The notes below the pieces were generated by a model. That model was not told the DNA's origin and did no database searches. It saw only the letters and a program-made list of their open reading frames with translations. The position numbers and the translations under genes are program-made. From DASQEH01 sp038239485 (GTDB lineage: Bacteria > Actinomycetota > Actinomycetes > Propionibacteriales > Nocardioidaceae), in the NCBI GenBank assembly GCA_038239485.1, contig JBBSET010000001.1, positions 1 to 64,000 of the forward strand: a stretch of 64,000 bases of DNA. The letters run 5' to 3'. Below, piece after piece: positions 20,362 through 29,214 of the stretch. Each line of letters begins with the position of its first letter. Position 1 is the stretch's first letter.

Positions 20362-20415
20362 TTCGACACGGCCGTCGCGGCCTCGCCAATGCGTCCCACC
20401 CTCCGGCCCTGGCGG

Positions 20416-20421
20416 TAACGT
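20416..20421 (+). promoter_or_regulatory. -10 element for leaderless DUF3499 gene
   Basis: TAACGT with a 7-nt spacer to the GTG at 20429. It faces away from the metallopeptidase-like promoter, leaving about 55 bp between the two hexamers. Confidence 0.55.
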
Positions 20422-20428
20422 TCCCGAG

Positions 20429-20785
20429 GTGAGTCGACGCCGCACGTGTTCGCGCAGCACATGCGGCCGGACGTCTGTCGCCACCTTGACCTACGTGTAC
20501 TGCGACCAGACCGCCGTGCTGGGGCCGCTCGCCACCTATGCCGAGCCGCATGCCTACGACCTCTGCGAGTTCCACGCCGAGCGGCTCAGCGCCCCGCGGG
20601 GCTGGGAGGTCATCCGGCTGCCGGCTGACAACTCGGCGGTGACGCGCTCCGAGGACGACCTGGTGGCGCTGGCCGAAGCCGTCCGCGAGGCGGCCCGGCC
20701 GCGGCAACCGGACGAACCCGTTGGGCAGGCCGTCGAGGTGAGCCGGCGAGGGCACCTACGCGTGCTGCGGTCGACCGACGCCTGA
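20429..20785 (+). CDS. DUF3499 family protein (Rv3258c-like)
   Basis: 118 residues of unknown function, conserved next to manB, the Rv3259-like gene and whiB2 in actinobacteria. It has two cysteines in RTCSRSTCGR near the N-terminus, then ATLTYVYCDQ, LGPLATYAEPHAYDLC and LSAPRGWEVIRLP; the Cys and His residues suggest a small zinc-binding fold. The GTG at 20429 opens the conserved part; the frame is open further upstream but reads Pro/Arg-rich noncoding sequence. The tail of about 40 residues is variable in the family. Confidence 0.88.
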   Translation: MSRRRTCSRSTCGRTSVATLTYVYCDQTAVLGPLATYAEPHAYDLCEFHAERLSAPRGWEVIRLPADNSAVTRSEDDLVALAEAVREAARPRQPDEPVGQAVEVSRRGHLRVLRSTDA

Positions 20786-20807
20786 GCGCACGCTCGGCCG
20801 TCGTACC

Positions 20808-22235
20808 TCAGCGAGGCAGGGCGGGCCCGACCACCGGGCGCCTCACCGTGTAGATGCCGGACAGGACGGGCAGCGAAGTCAGGCCGAATCGGCCCTGGTA
20901 CGTCGCAGCACCCTGGAGGCCGGTTCCGGAGTCGACCGTGACCAGGACGTACGCCGCCTTCGTCGAGGGCGGCAGCGCCCAGCGGCTGAGGGTGGCGCCG
21001 GGAATGCGTAGCTCGTCACGCGAGAGAGAGCCCCCAGCGGCGTCGAACGCATCGATGGTGACGCCACCGCCGGCGGCGGCCGCGGTGGCAAACCGCAGGT
21101 CCAGGGTCGTCCCGGGTATCACCGGCACGACGGCGGGCTCTGTGAGCGGCGGGGTGCTCCCGGTGGACGCCAGGTCCCGGGCGCCCCGCTCCGTGGAGCT
21201 GACCAGGCCCGCCGTCACGCCGACGTTGGAGGTGAGATGCACCGCTGCCGCCCGGCCGTGGGTGACAGGCGTCAGGTCCAGCACCTTGTCGTTGCCAGGC
21301 GAAACCCGGACGTCGCCCAGTCCGGTGGGCACGAACTGACCATCGGCGTCGACCAGCCGGACGTGAACCAGCGCCTCCTGCGTCCCGGGGTTGGCGATGT
21401 CGAGACGCTGTGACGGCGCGTCGGAGGAGGCGTTGACCAGCACGTCTCGCGCCGGGCCCCGTCCGGCCGGCACCCACTCGGTCCCTGCCGGGGCAGTCAC
21501 CTCGGAGCGGTCGGTGCGCACCGCGGCGACCACCCGCCCCTGGTCGGCGTGGACGGCCAGCGTGAAGGCATCGAGTCCGGGAGCGAAGCGGGCCAGGTCG
21601 AGCGTCCTGCTCGAGCGCGGCGCGAGCGCGATACCGCGGTCACCGACCGCCTGCACCAGGCCGTCGGGACCGTAGAACACCAGATCGACCACGGCGATGG
21701 CCGGGGAGGGGTTGGACAGGACGAGCGTCGAGGTGGCGCCGGTCGCTGTGTCGACTCCGCTGAACCACCACTGGTCACCGGGCGGACGGCAGGCGGCAGC
21801 GGCCGTTCCGGAGACCTGGTCTGCGCCGTACTTCGCCCACTGGGAGGCGGCGAGCCCCGGAGCCAGGCCGGCGGATCCGAGGACGCTGGTCGGAGTGGGG
21901 TCGCCCGGCAGGCGTACGACCGTCGACGTGCCCCGGGCGATCAGACCTCCCGTCGGCCGGCCCGGATCGGCGGACAGCCTCGACACGCTGACCGAGCCGG
22001 CAGCAGCGCTGGCGCCGTCACGTCGGAGAAGCCTCGGAACCGCGACGAAGACGGCCCGCTGGCTGGGCGTTGCGACCTCAGCGCCCGGGCACACCAGGGT
22101 CTGGGCCGAGACGGAGACATCGGTCGGGTGGCGTGCCGGCTCGGTGAGCGTCGACGGCGCGCGGCTCGCGACGACGACGGCCCCTGCCGAGAGGGCCAGC
22201 GCCAGCGCTGCCAGGACGGACGACGGCCTGCTCAT
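20808..22235 (-). CDS. DUF5719 family exported protein
   Basis: 475 residues with an N-terminal signal or anchor segment (SSVLAALALALSAGAVVVAS, about 5-24) and an extracellular beta-rich body with no catalytic motif I recognise. Repeated phrases such as LVLSNPSPAIAVVDLVFYG and RLDIANPGTQEALVHVRLVD look like successive beta-sandwich units. The family typically follows a large GT2 membrane protein, as here: its ATG overlaps that gene's stop (ATGA). A role with that protein in surface glycan handling is plausible but unproven. It ends convergently, 22 nt from DUF3499. Confidence 0.82.
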   Translation of the reverse strand: MSRPSSVLAALALALSAGAVVVASRAPSTLTEPARHPTDVSVSAQTLVCPGAEVATPSQRAVFVAVPRLLRRDGASAAAGSVSVSRLSADPGRPTGGLIARGTSTVVRLPGDPTPTSVLGSAGLAPGLAASQWAKYGADQVSGTAAAACRPPGDQWWFSGVDTATGATSTLVLSNPSPAIAVVDLVFYGPDGLVQAVGDRGIALAPRSSRTLDLARFAPGLDAFTLAVHADQGRVVAAVRTDRSEVTAPAGTEWVPAGRGPARDVLVNASSDAPSQRLDIANPGTQEALVHVRLVDADGQFVPTGLGDVRVSPGNDKVLDLTPVTHGRAAAVHLTSNVGVTAGLVSSTERGARDLASTGSTPPLTEPAVVPVIPGTTLDLRFATAAAAGGGVTIDAFDAAGGSLSRDELRIPGATLSRWALPPSTKAAYVLVTVDSGTGLQGAATYQGRFGLTSLPVLSGIYTVRRPVVGPALPR

Positions 22236-25180
22236 GGCTCCACCCGAGAGATGCCCGCGCGGCCGGGCAACGCGGGTGTGGCGAGCACGAGGGCGACGAT
22301 CCATCCCACCGCCTCCCCGCCGAGCCACCAGGTGCGGTGGTCGGTGAGGAAGGAAGGGTGTTGCGAGGCGGACGGCAGCGACTGCGCTCCGCCCGCGTCG
22401 GGGACCTGCCAACCGGCGAGCTGCTGACTGTTCGTCGAGGCCCGCGTGAGCCCGGCCAGGCCGTCGAGAGCAGCCACATCGGCCGGGCTCGCCGGAGCGG
22501 GCAGGACGACATAGCTCACCCCCAGCGCAGCCAGTCGCCGGACGTCATCTGGCCGCGGCTCGGAGAGGAGGTCCGCGACCAAGTCGTCCAGTCCGGCCGG
22601 CTGAGCGTCCGCTATGACGCTGTCATCGCCGAGCCTGAGCCCGTCACCCACGATGAGCTGGTAGGTCACGTCGCCTCCGTTGCGCCTCAGGACGAGGGCC
22701 CGGTGGCTCGTGTCGCTGGCGAGTGCATCAGCCATGTAGGCGGGCAGCGGCGTCTCGCCGTGCCGCGTCAGATCCCCGTGCGGCGCGGCCACGACCCACC
22801 AGGCCAGCCCGGCGACGGGGCTGAGGAGTGCCACCACGCCGACCACCGCCACCAGTGGCTGCCGAAGGCCGAACGACGCGGTCGCCAACCTGGCGGGCAG
22901 CCCGTCACCGGCCATTCCGGCGGCCAGGACGGCCGCCGCCTGCGCGACCACGGCGGGCAAGCCCAGCCAGGCGAACGCTGCCCGCCCGCTGCCGGGTACG
23001 GTCACCGTCGACTGTGCCAGCGCCGCGGCGACGGCGAGCGACACCGCCGCCACCAGCCAGGCGACGGCGACCCCGGCGCGACGGTCTCGGCGCAGGATCG
23101 CTACCAGGGCGGCGCCCAGCACACCGGCACTGAGCCACCAGGGTGCGGCCCCGGCCGCCGCGAGCCGGCCGAAGGGTAGCTGCCAGGCGACCCCCGACAC
23201 GGGGTGGGTCGACGCGTCGACCAGACCTGCCTCGGTGAGCAGCAGGCTCGGGTGCGCCGCGACCCGTAGCGACCAGGGCGCGAGCAGGACGACGGGCAGC
23301 GCGACCGCCCCGGCCATCGCGGCCAGCGCTCTGCGGGGTCCTCGGCTCACCACTAGCGGGAGGCCGACGAGTACCAGCACCAGGGCCAGCAGCCACGCCA
23401 CCGGAGCGAAGGCGCAGACGACCGAGAGCACCAGCCCGGTGGCGAACATCGGGCGCCACCGGGCAGGCGCAGTGCGGTCGAACATGGGCATCGCCGCCAC
23501 GATCAGCCAGGGCAGCACGACGGCCGCCGCCACCGTGCCCACATGCCCGCTCGTGACCGATCCACTCGACACCGGAAGGAGGGCATACGTCGCGGCCACC
23601 CATACCCGGGCACCGACCGATGCCATCAGCCGGCGCGCCGCCGCGTAGGCCCCGATGGCGGCGAGCGGCACCGCCAGCAGCATGACCAGGTCGACGGCTC
23701 GCCCTGCGCTGCCGAGCAGGACGGTGGCGAGCGTCGCCAGGGCGACCACGTAGGGCGCGGTGACAAGATCGGACGCGAGTCCGACGGCGTGGCTCGACTC
23801 ACCGTAGAGCTGCCACCAGTCCCCCGCGCCGGCGGGCGCCGGCAGGAGCGCGCCACCCTGCAGCAGGCCGCCGCCGAGCAGGCCGCGACCGGCGACGAGG
23901 CTGCCGGCGACCAGCACGACGACCAGTGAGAGGAGTGGACGGGTTCGCACCCACGCCGCAAGGCTCGTACCCGCGGCCGTTTCGACGACAGCGTCCTCTG
24001 CCATCAGGGCCGCGTTGACGTCCGCGACCGCACGCCGCCCCGGCCTCGCGTGGCCCCCTGTCCCTGCCCCGGCAGCCGCCGTGGCACCGGCCGCGAGAGA
24101 CGATGCCGACAGCCGGCTGGCCACGGCGTCGAAGCCGTCCCGGTAGGGCGTCCACCACGGCGGGAACAGGCCTCGGAGCTGTCGGGCCGGCACCTGGGTC
24201 CGTCCGGCGCGTTCGGACCGGGCCCGGAGGACGACATCCGGTCGCAGCACGACAGCCGACACCGCCGCGATCTCACCGCCGGCCGCCGACGGCAGCTTGC
24301 CGACGAGATACCCGAGCGCTCGCACGAGGGAGCCGACAGAGAGGCGCAGGTACTGCCAGGGAAGGCTCACGGCTGAGCAGTTCGCAAGCACGGTGAAGAG
24401 GGCCGCCTGCCGGTCCGCCCGGTGCGGGTTGGCGGGTGCGCTGACGATCCTCCGGACACCTCGCGTCGACGCCTCGGCATGGAACACCACGGCGTCCGGG
24501 GCGACGACGACGCGTAGCCCGGCCTTCGCTACCCGCCAGCCGAAGTCCAGATCGTCACGGAAGAGCGGCAGTCGTGGCTCGAGCCCGCCGAGCTGCTCCC
24601 AGACGTCCCGTCGTACCAGCATCCCGGCGGTGCTGACGGCGAGCACGGTACGGACCCCGCCGAGCTGACCCTGGTCGTACTCCCCAGGCTCGAGGCCGGT
24701 CTCTCGGCGACCAGTGCCGGTGACCGACACCCCGACTTCCAGCAGCCTCCGGCCTCGCGGCCACGACCGTACCCGGCACCCGACGACGGCGATCGATGCG
24801 TCCGTGGCCGCCGTTTCGAGCAGCCTCTCGAGTGCGTCGGACGCCGGGGCGCAGTCGTCGTGCAGCAGCCAGATCCAGGCGGAAGAGCCGATGTCTGCGT
24901 CAGCGTCGAGCCCGGCGTCAGCGTCGAGCCCCGCCAGCGCGAGCGCGACGGCGGAACCGAATCCGGTGGTTGACGGGGCGTCGACCACGGGCCCGAACTG
25001 GGCGGACAGCAGGGACGGGGAGGCATCGGTCGACCCGGTGTCGACACAGCGGACGCGGTCAGGGGCGACCGAGCTGTCGTGGATGGCGGAGAGAAGGATA
25101 GGTATCCACCGAGCGCCGTCGTGGGAGACGATCACGGCTGCCACGGTGGGACGCGAGGACGTGTCAACAGGTGAGCTCAT
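22232..25180 (-). CDS. GT2 glycosyltransferase fused to a multi-pass membrane domain
   Basis: 982 residues. The N-terminal GT2 domain (about 1-260) has VAAVIVSHDGARWIP, the acidic LLHDDCAP (DxD-like) and FRDDLDFGWRVAKAG. After a linker, about a dozen hydrophobic helices cover 400-900, and a short extracytoplasmic tail closes the protein. This architecture, followed by DUF5719 and preceded by whiB, is widespread in actinobacteria. It probably transfers a sugar to a lipid-linked or surface acceptor; donor and acceptor are unknown. An 18-bp direct repeat near 24897-24932 encodes GLDADA twice in a surface loop of the GT domain. Confidence 0.85.
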   Translation of the reverse strand: MSSPVDTSSRPTVAAVIVSHDGARWIPILLSAIHDSSVAPDRVRCVDTGSTDASPSLLSAQFGPVVDAPSTTGFGSAVALALAGLDADAGLDADADIGSSAWIWLLHDDCAPASDALERLLETAATDASIAVVGCRVRSWPRGRRLLEVGVSVTGTGRRETGLEPGEYDQGQLGGVRTVLAVSTAGMLVRRDVWEQLGGLEPRLPLFRDDLDFGWRVAKAGLRVVVAPDAVVFHAEASTRGVRRIVSAPANPHRADRQAALFTVLANCSAVSLPWQYLRLSVGSLVRALGYLVGKLPSAAGGEIAAVSAVVLRPDVVLRARSERAGRTQVPARQLRGLFPPWWTPYRDGFDAVASRLSASSLAAGATAAAGAGTGGHARPGRRAVADVNAALMAEDAVVETAAGTSLAAWVRTRPLLSLVVVLVAGSLVAGRGLLGGGLLQGGALLPAPAGAGDWWQLYGESSHAVGLASDLVTAPYVVALATLATVLLGSAGRAVDLVMLLAVPLAAIGAYAAARRLMASVGARVWVAATYALLPVSSGSVTSGHVGTVAAAVVLPWLIVAAMPMFDRTAPARWRPMFATGLVLSVVCAFAPVAWLLALVLVLVGLPLVVSRGPRRALAAMAGAVALPVVLLAPWSLRVAAHPSLLLTEAGLVDASTHPVSGVAWQLPFGRLAAAGAAPWWLSAGVLGAALVAILRRDRRAGVAVAWLVAAVSLAVAAALAQSTVTVPGSGRAAFAWLGLPAVVAQAAAVLAAGMAGDGLPARLATASFGLRQPLVAVVGVVALLSPVAGLAWWVVAAPHGDLTRHGETPLPAYMADALASDTSHRALVLRRNGGDVTYQLIVGDGLRLGDDSVIADAQPAGLDDLVADLLSEPRPDDVRRLAALGVSYVVLPAPASPADVAALDGLAGLTRASTNSQQLAGWQVPDAGGAQSLPSASQHPSFLTDHRTWWLGGEAVGWIVALVLATPALPGRAGISRVEP
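24897..24932. repeat. 18-bp direct tandem repeat in the GT2 gene
   Basis: Two consecutive 18-bp units encode LDADAG-like sequence twice within the first 100 residues of the glycosyltransferase. Reading frame is kept. It is a small slippage-type expansion. Confidence 0.7.
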
Positions 25181-25312
25181 GTCCGTGACGACGACCTTGC
25201 TGGCGTTCTGGCTGGTGCCGGGGCGGGCTAGCTCCGGGCGGGCGGCCCCACCCTAGTCACCGCCCGGGGCAGACGCACATACGGTGCGAGGAGGTGAGCA
25301 GCGGAAAACGTC

Positions 25313-25573
25313 TCAGCCGGCCCGCTTCTTGAGCTTGCGCCGTTCGCGCTCCGACAGGCCCCCCCAGATCCCGAAGCGCTCGTCGTTCATCAGGGCGTAC
25401 TCGAGACAGTCGCCTCGCACGTCACAGGACAGGCAGACCCGTTTCGCCTCACGCGTCGAGCCTCCCTTCTCCGGAAAAAACGCCTCCGGATCGGTTTGAG
25501 CGCAGAGCGCATTCTCCTGCCACAGGAGCTCATCGCCCTCGCCGTCAAGCAGTTCGAGTTTTCGCACGGTCAT
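25313..25573 (-). CDS. whiB2: WhiB-family iron-sulfur regulator (WhiB/WhiB2 type)
   Basis: 86-residue Wbl protein that binds a 4Fe-4S cluster and the primary sigma factor to control septation or differentiation genes. The four cluster cysteines are Cys24, Cys47, Cys50 and Cys56. The beta-turn signature FGIWGGLSERERR and a basic C-terminus (KLKKRAG) follow. FFPEKGGSTREAK places it with WhiB/WhmD/WhiB2. ATG at 25573 has GGAGG close upstream; the frame stays open further upstream but that part is the promoter region. Beside fbiA it keeps the order known from M. tuberculosis (whiB2-fbiA-fbiB). Confidence 0.94.
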   Translation of the reverse strand: MTVRKLELLDGEGDELLWQENALCAQTDPEAFFPEKGGSTREAKRVCLSCDVRGDCLEYALMNDERFGIWGGLSERERRKLKKRAG

Positions 25574-25630
25574 CTGCCTCCTCGACCCTTGCTTTGTCCG
25601 GCGATGTGCCGCACAAAAGACATTGAGGAA

Positions 25631-25660
25631 ATTACAGCCGTGTAAGTACCTTCGAGTCAA
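25631..25660 (-). promoter_or_regulatory. Candidate whiB promoter
   Basis: On the minus strand, -35 TTGACT (25660-25655), an 18-nt spacer, and -10 TGTAAT (25636-25631). Expected transcription start is near 25624, giving a leader of about 50 nt with GAGGAGG before the ATG. It is one of the few recognisable -35/-10 pairs in the window. Confidence 0.55.
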
Positions 25661-25823
25661 GTCGGATCTGCATATTCGTGGGCGACACGCCGAGCTTTCT
25701 TCGGATCCTACGTGCATCGCCGTGCTACAAGGCCTGCTGAGACAGTGATTACATCAGGGAATCGATTGATTACTCATAGTGGCGACAAACTGTCATTCGT
25801 CTCACCCAACGAGATTTTTCGCG
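25661..25823. other. A+T-rich noncoding stretch upstream of whiB
   Basis: The 250 nt between whiB and the next gene are visibly richer in A and T than the rest of the window (runs such as TTTTT and AATCGATTGATT). I see no gene on either strand. It may hold further whiB promoters or regulator sites. Confidence 0.4.
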
Positions 25824-26948
25824 TCATCCACCGCGCTGCTCTGGGTGGTCGTCGTCCTGATCGGCGGGATGGGCGCCCGTCGAGGCCGGCTCGTCATCGA
25901 CGACCACGCCGGGCTCGTCCTCGATCGTGGCGGCCGGGCTCGGCTGCTGCGCCTGTGGCGGCTGGTCCGATGTCGGCGGTGGCTGCGCCCAGGTGGGCTC
26001 TGGGTCGGGGGGTCCCCACTGCGGCTGCCCCCACCCCTGCTGCTCGGGCGGCGGTTGCCCCCACCCCTGCTGATCAGGCGGCGGTTGCCCCCAAGTCTGC
26101 TGCTGCTCGGCGGGCTGCTGGTACTCCGGCGGCGCCGGCTGCCCCCACCCGAGCCGCTCGTCAGCCGGGGGCGGCGGCTGTCCCCACGTCATCTGCTCCG
26201 CGGAGTTCTGCTGGCCCCACGCCGGCTCCCCCGGCCCAGCGCTGTACGGTGACTGCCCGGCCGCGGTCGCACCGGACGGACCGGGGCCGGGCCAAGCCTG
26301 CTGGCCCTGCGGCGGCGGGTAGGCGCCCGCTTGGTCGCCCGGACCCCACCCCTGGGGCGTCCCATACCCCTGCTGCGGGCCATACCCTTGCTGCGGGCCG
26401 TAGCCCTGCCCGCCCTGGTATCCCTGCGGCATCGTGCCGTACCCCTGCTGTCCCCACTGCTGAGCCGCGCGCGGGGCGGGCTTCGGCAGTGTCTGGTAGG
26501 CGGTGTAGGCGAAGAGAACCGCCAAGCCGAGGAATCCGAGCTCGGCCAGCCCGAGGAAGATCCCGACCACCTTGCCCGCCAGGTAGATGCCCCCGACGAA
26601 CTGAGGCAGCCCGTTGGCGTAGTTGGCCCCGAACCCTGAGAACCATGAGATGAGGCCCAACAGCAGCGACACCACCCCGATCCCCAGTGCTGCCGCGACG
26701 ATCGTCCGGGCATTCTTGCTGGCCTCGGAGAAGCCGACGGCCAAGGCGACGGCGACCACGAGGGAGATCACCACGACCGGGTGGCTGAAGACGTGGCCGA
26801 CGGTCGCAGCTCGCGCCGTGAACGACTCACCGGAGTCCTGTTCGCTCTTGAACAACAGGGACAGCCCGCTGACGAGGTAGAGGACGGCCACGGCCAGCAG
26901 GCCGTAGGCGAACACATCACGACGTTTCTTGACGGCTTCCATGACCAT
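25824..26948 (-). CDS. Membrane protein with long Pro/Gln/Gly/Trp-rich tail
   Basis: 374 residues, not recognised as a characterised family. Residues 10-160 hold about four helices (YGLLAVAVLYLVSGLSLLF, VVVISLVVAVALAVGF, IVAAALGIGVVSLLLGLI, FLGLAELGFLGLAVLF). From about 165 to the end it is low-complexity: repeats of QGYGPQQGYG, then WGQPPP and GWGQP units, then an acidic end. Such tails occur on several actinobacterial envelope proteins and are probably disordered in the cytoplasm. ATG at 26948 has GAAGG 6 nt upstream and is preferred over the longer frame from 26999. It is divergent from fbiA. Confidence 0.75.
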   Translation of the reverse strand: MVMEAVKKRRDVFAYGLLAVAVLYLVSGLSLLFKSEQDSGESFTARAATVGHVFSHPVVVISLVVAVALAVGFSEASKNARTIVAAALGIGVVSLLLGLISWFSGFGANYANGLPQFVGGIYLAGKVVGIFLGLAELGFLGLAVLFAYTAYQTLPKPAPRAAQQWGQQGYGTMPQGYQGGQGYGPQQGYGPQQGYGTPQGWGPGDQAGAYPPPQGQQAWPGPGPSGATAAGQSPYSAGPGEPAWGQQNSAEQMTWGQPPPPADERLGWGQPAPPEYQQPAEQQQTWGQPPPDQQGWGQPPPEQQGWGQPQWGPPDPEPTWAQPPPTSDQPPQAQQPSPAATIEDEPGVVVDDEPASTGAHPADQDDDHPEQRGG

Positions 26949-27018
26949 GGGCGACCTTCTCGATGAGGCGTCGGAGTACTCCGTCTTAGCCTGCCACATC
27001 GCCGGCTCCTGCCATGGC

Positions 27019-27024
27019 TACCCT
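27019..27024 (+). promoter_or_regulatory. -10 element for leaderless fbiA
   Basis: TACCCT with a 6-nt spacer to the ATG at 27031, the same hexamer and spacing as at ahcY. No ribosome site is present. Confidence 0.6.
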
Positions 27025-27030
27025 GCCTGC

Positions 27031-28023
27031 ATGCGTATCACGGTGCTGTCAGGAGGGGTCGGTGGCGCGCGCTTCCTGACCGGACTGCGCGATGTGGTCA
27101 GCCGCGAGGACGACCGCATCACGGTCATCGGCAACACCGCCGACGACATCTGGATGTTCGGCCTTCGCATCTGCCCCGACCTCGACACCGTGATGTACAC
27201 CCTGGGCGGCGGGATCGACGACGAGCGCGGCTGGGGTCGGCGCCACGAGACGTGGCACGCCAAGGACGAGCTGTCGGCGTACGGCGTCGAGCCCAGCTGG
27301 TTCGGGCTGGGCGACCGCGACCTGGCCACGCATATCGTCCGAACCCAGATGCTGAACGCCGGCTACCCGCTCTCAGCGGTGACGGCCGCGCTCTGCGAGC
27401 GCTGGCAGCCCGGCGTCGACCTCATCCCGATGACCGACGACCGCGTCGAGACCCACGTGGTGATCGACGACGCGCAGGCCGAGGGCGGCCGTCGGGCCGT
27501 CCACTTCCAGGAGTACTGGGTGCGCCTGCATGCTCCCCGCGCGCACTCCGTCGTACCGATCGGGATATCGGAGTCGGGTCCTGCGCCAGGCGTCGTCGAC
27601 TCGATCGCGCAGGCGGACCTGGTTGTCATCCCGCCAAGCAACCCGGTCGTGTCGGTCGGCACCATCCTCGGCGTTCCCGGGATCACCGAGGCCCTCCACG
27701 CCACGGCCGCCACGATCGTGGGACTCTCCCCGATCATCGGAGGCTCACCGGTGCGGGGGATGGCCGACAAGCTGCTGCCGGTCATCGGGGTCGACGTCGC
27801 CGCCGGGGCGGTCGGCGCCCACTACGGCGCCCGGTCGGCGGGAGGCCTGCTCGACGGCTGGCTCGTCGACGAGGCCGATGCCGCCGACGTCGCCGGCCTG
27901 GAGGCGCTCGGCATGGCCGCCCGTGCGGTCCCGCTCTACATGCTCGACGCCACCGCGACCAGGGCGATGGCGAAGGCCACCCTCGAGCTGGCCGAGACGG
28001 CCCGAGCGGCGAGCGCCACATGA
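27031..28023 (+). CDS. fbiA: F420 biosynthesis transferase FbiA (CofD)
   Basis: Transfers the phosphoenolpyruvyl or phospholactyl moiety onto the deazaflavin FO, making the dehydro-F420-0 or F420-0 core. Length 330. CofD family marks are ITVLSGGVGGARFLTGL at the N-terminus, VIGNTADDIWMFGLRICPDLDT (about 32-53), ETWHAKDE and VVIPPSNPVVSVGTIL. It is the first gene of an fbiA-fbiB operon, with the two coupled by ATGA. The presence of both genes implies that this organism makes cofactor F420; FbiC and FbiD genes are not in the window. Confidence 0.95.
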   Translation: MRITVLSGGVGGARFLTGLRDVVSREDDRITVIGNTADDIWMFGLRICPDLDTVMYTLGGGIDDERGWGRRHETWHAKDELSAYGVEPSWFGLGDRDLATHIVRTQMLNAGYPLSAVTAALCERWQPGVDLIPMTDDRVETHVVIDDAQAEGGRRAVHFQEYWVRLHAPRAHSVVPIGISESGPAPGVVDSIAQADLVVIPPSNPVVSVGTILGVPGITEALHATAATIVGLSPIIGGSPVRGMADKLLPVIGVDVAAGAVGAHYGARSAGGLLDGWLVDEADAADVAGLEALGMAARAVPLYMLDATATRAMAKATLELAETARAASAT

Positions 28024-29114
28024 CGGGTCCGGCCTCCGAACCGGCCCAGACGCCGGCCAGGATCGAGGTCGAGGCGTACGTCTGGCCGGAGGTGGCCCCC
28101 GGCTCCGACCTGGTGGCGCTGGTGGCAGGAAGCACCCGGCTCGCCGACGGTGACGTGGTCGTCCTCACCAGCAAGGCGGTGAGCAAGAGCCAGGGGCTGG
28201 TCGTCGAAGGCGACCGGGCAGTGCTGATCGCCCAGGACACGACACGTGTGGTCGCTCGACGCGGCCCGACGGTGATCGCCGAGACGCGGCACGGGCTCGT
28301 GCTGGCGGCCGCGGGTGTCGACGCCTCCAATGTGCCGCCCGGCAGCGTGGTCGCACTTCCGCCCGACTCCGACTCTTCCGCGCGGCAGCTGCGCGAGCGG
28401 CTCTACGAGGTGACCGACTGCAACGTGGCGGTACTGGTCACGGACACCGCCGGCCGTGCCTGGCGCAACGGCCAGACCGACATGGCCGTCGGCTGCGCCG
28501 GCCTGCTGCCGATGGTCGACATGGCCGGAAGCCTGGACTCCCATGCGAACCTGCTCGAGGTCACGGCTCCTGCCGTCGCCGACGAGCTCGCGGCTGCTGC
28601 GGACCTGGTCAAGGGCAAGGCGACCGGACGTCCGCTGGCGGTGGTGCGCGGGCTTGCTGCGTGGGTCCTGCCTGCCGGCGAGCATGGCGACGGAGCCAGG
28701 ACGCTCGTACGCCCGGCCGACGACGACCTCTTCGGGCTCGGTTCCCGCGAGGCCGTCCGTGCTGCGGTGCTGCGCCGTGACGAGGAGGCCCTGGCGCATT
28801 TCCCCCGCCGCATCGGGTCCGACGCCGACCCGTTCGAGGGGCTGGCGTGCGACCATCCTGCGGTCCGGCTCATCTGCTCGCCCCGACCCGACGACAGCGG
28901 CTCTCCCGGCTGGCTGGTGCAGGTCGATCTGCTTGCTGGCGCCGGACCCGACGCCTGGCTCGAGGCCGGTCGGCTGCTGGAGAAGGTCGACGCCCTCGCC
29001 GCAGCGAACCGGCTCCGCAGCGAGCCGGTGTCTGCCGCCGACGACCATGACGATCCGGAAGCGTCGGCGCCGGTGTGGGTGAAGGTGGCAAGGACGCACT
29101 GGTTCGTTGCGTAG
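28020..29114 (+). CDS. fbiB: F420-0:L-glutamate ligase (CofE/FbiB) with short C-terminal domain
   Basis: Adds glutamate residues to F420-0. The CofE domain covers about 1-245, with DGDVVVLTSKAVSKSQG, VTDTAGRAWRNGQTDMAVGCAG and DELAAAADLVKGKATGRPL. M. tuberculosis FbiB (448 residues) continues with a full FMN-binding nitroreductase domain that reduces dehydro-F420-0. Here only about 115 residues follow (LFGLGSREAVRAAVLRRDE onwards) and they do not look like a complete nitroreductase. Reduction may therefore be done elsewhere. The start is fixed by the ATGA overlap with fbiA; a longer upstream frame is a shadow of fbiA. Confidence 0.9.
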   Translation: MTGPASEPAQTPARIEVEAYVWPEVAPGSDLVALVAGSTRLADGDVVVLTSKAVSKSQGLVVEGDRAVLIAQDTTRVVARRGPTVIAETRHGLVLAAAGVDASNVPPGSVVALPPDSDSSARQLRERLYEVTDCNVAVLVTDTAGRAWRNGQTDMAVGCAGLLPMVDMAGSLDSHANLLEVTAPAVADELAAAADLVKGKATGRPLAVVRGLAAWVLPAGEHGDGARTLVRPADDDLFGLGSREAVRAAVLRRDEEALAHFPRRIGSDADPFEGLACDHPAVRLICSPRPDDSGSPGWLVQVDLLAGAGPDAWLEAGRLLEKVDALAAANRLRSEPVSAADDHDDPEASAPVWVKVARTHWFVA

Positions 29115-29214
29115 ACTCGACCGTCGTTGCATGACCTCAGGTCGACCAGGTCGGCCTTGGTGAGCACCTACCGCGTCGCCCCGCCGTCCCAGGTTCGAAA
29201 GGCCGAACACCGCT

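Noticed and set aside
29180..29214. GGTTCGAA-like sequence before the DUF3105 gene, resembling a tRNA T-loop
   Set aside because: No acceptor, D or anticodon stems can be formed around it at tRNA spacing.
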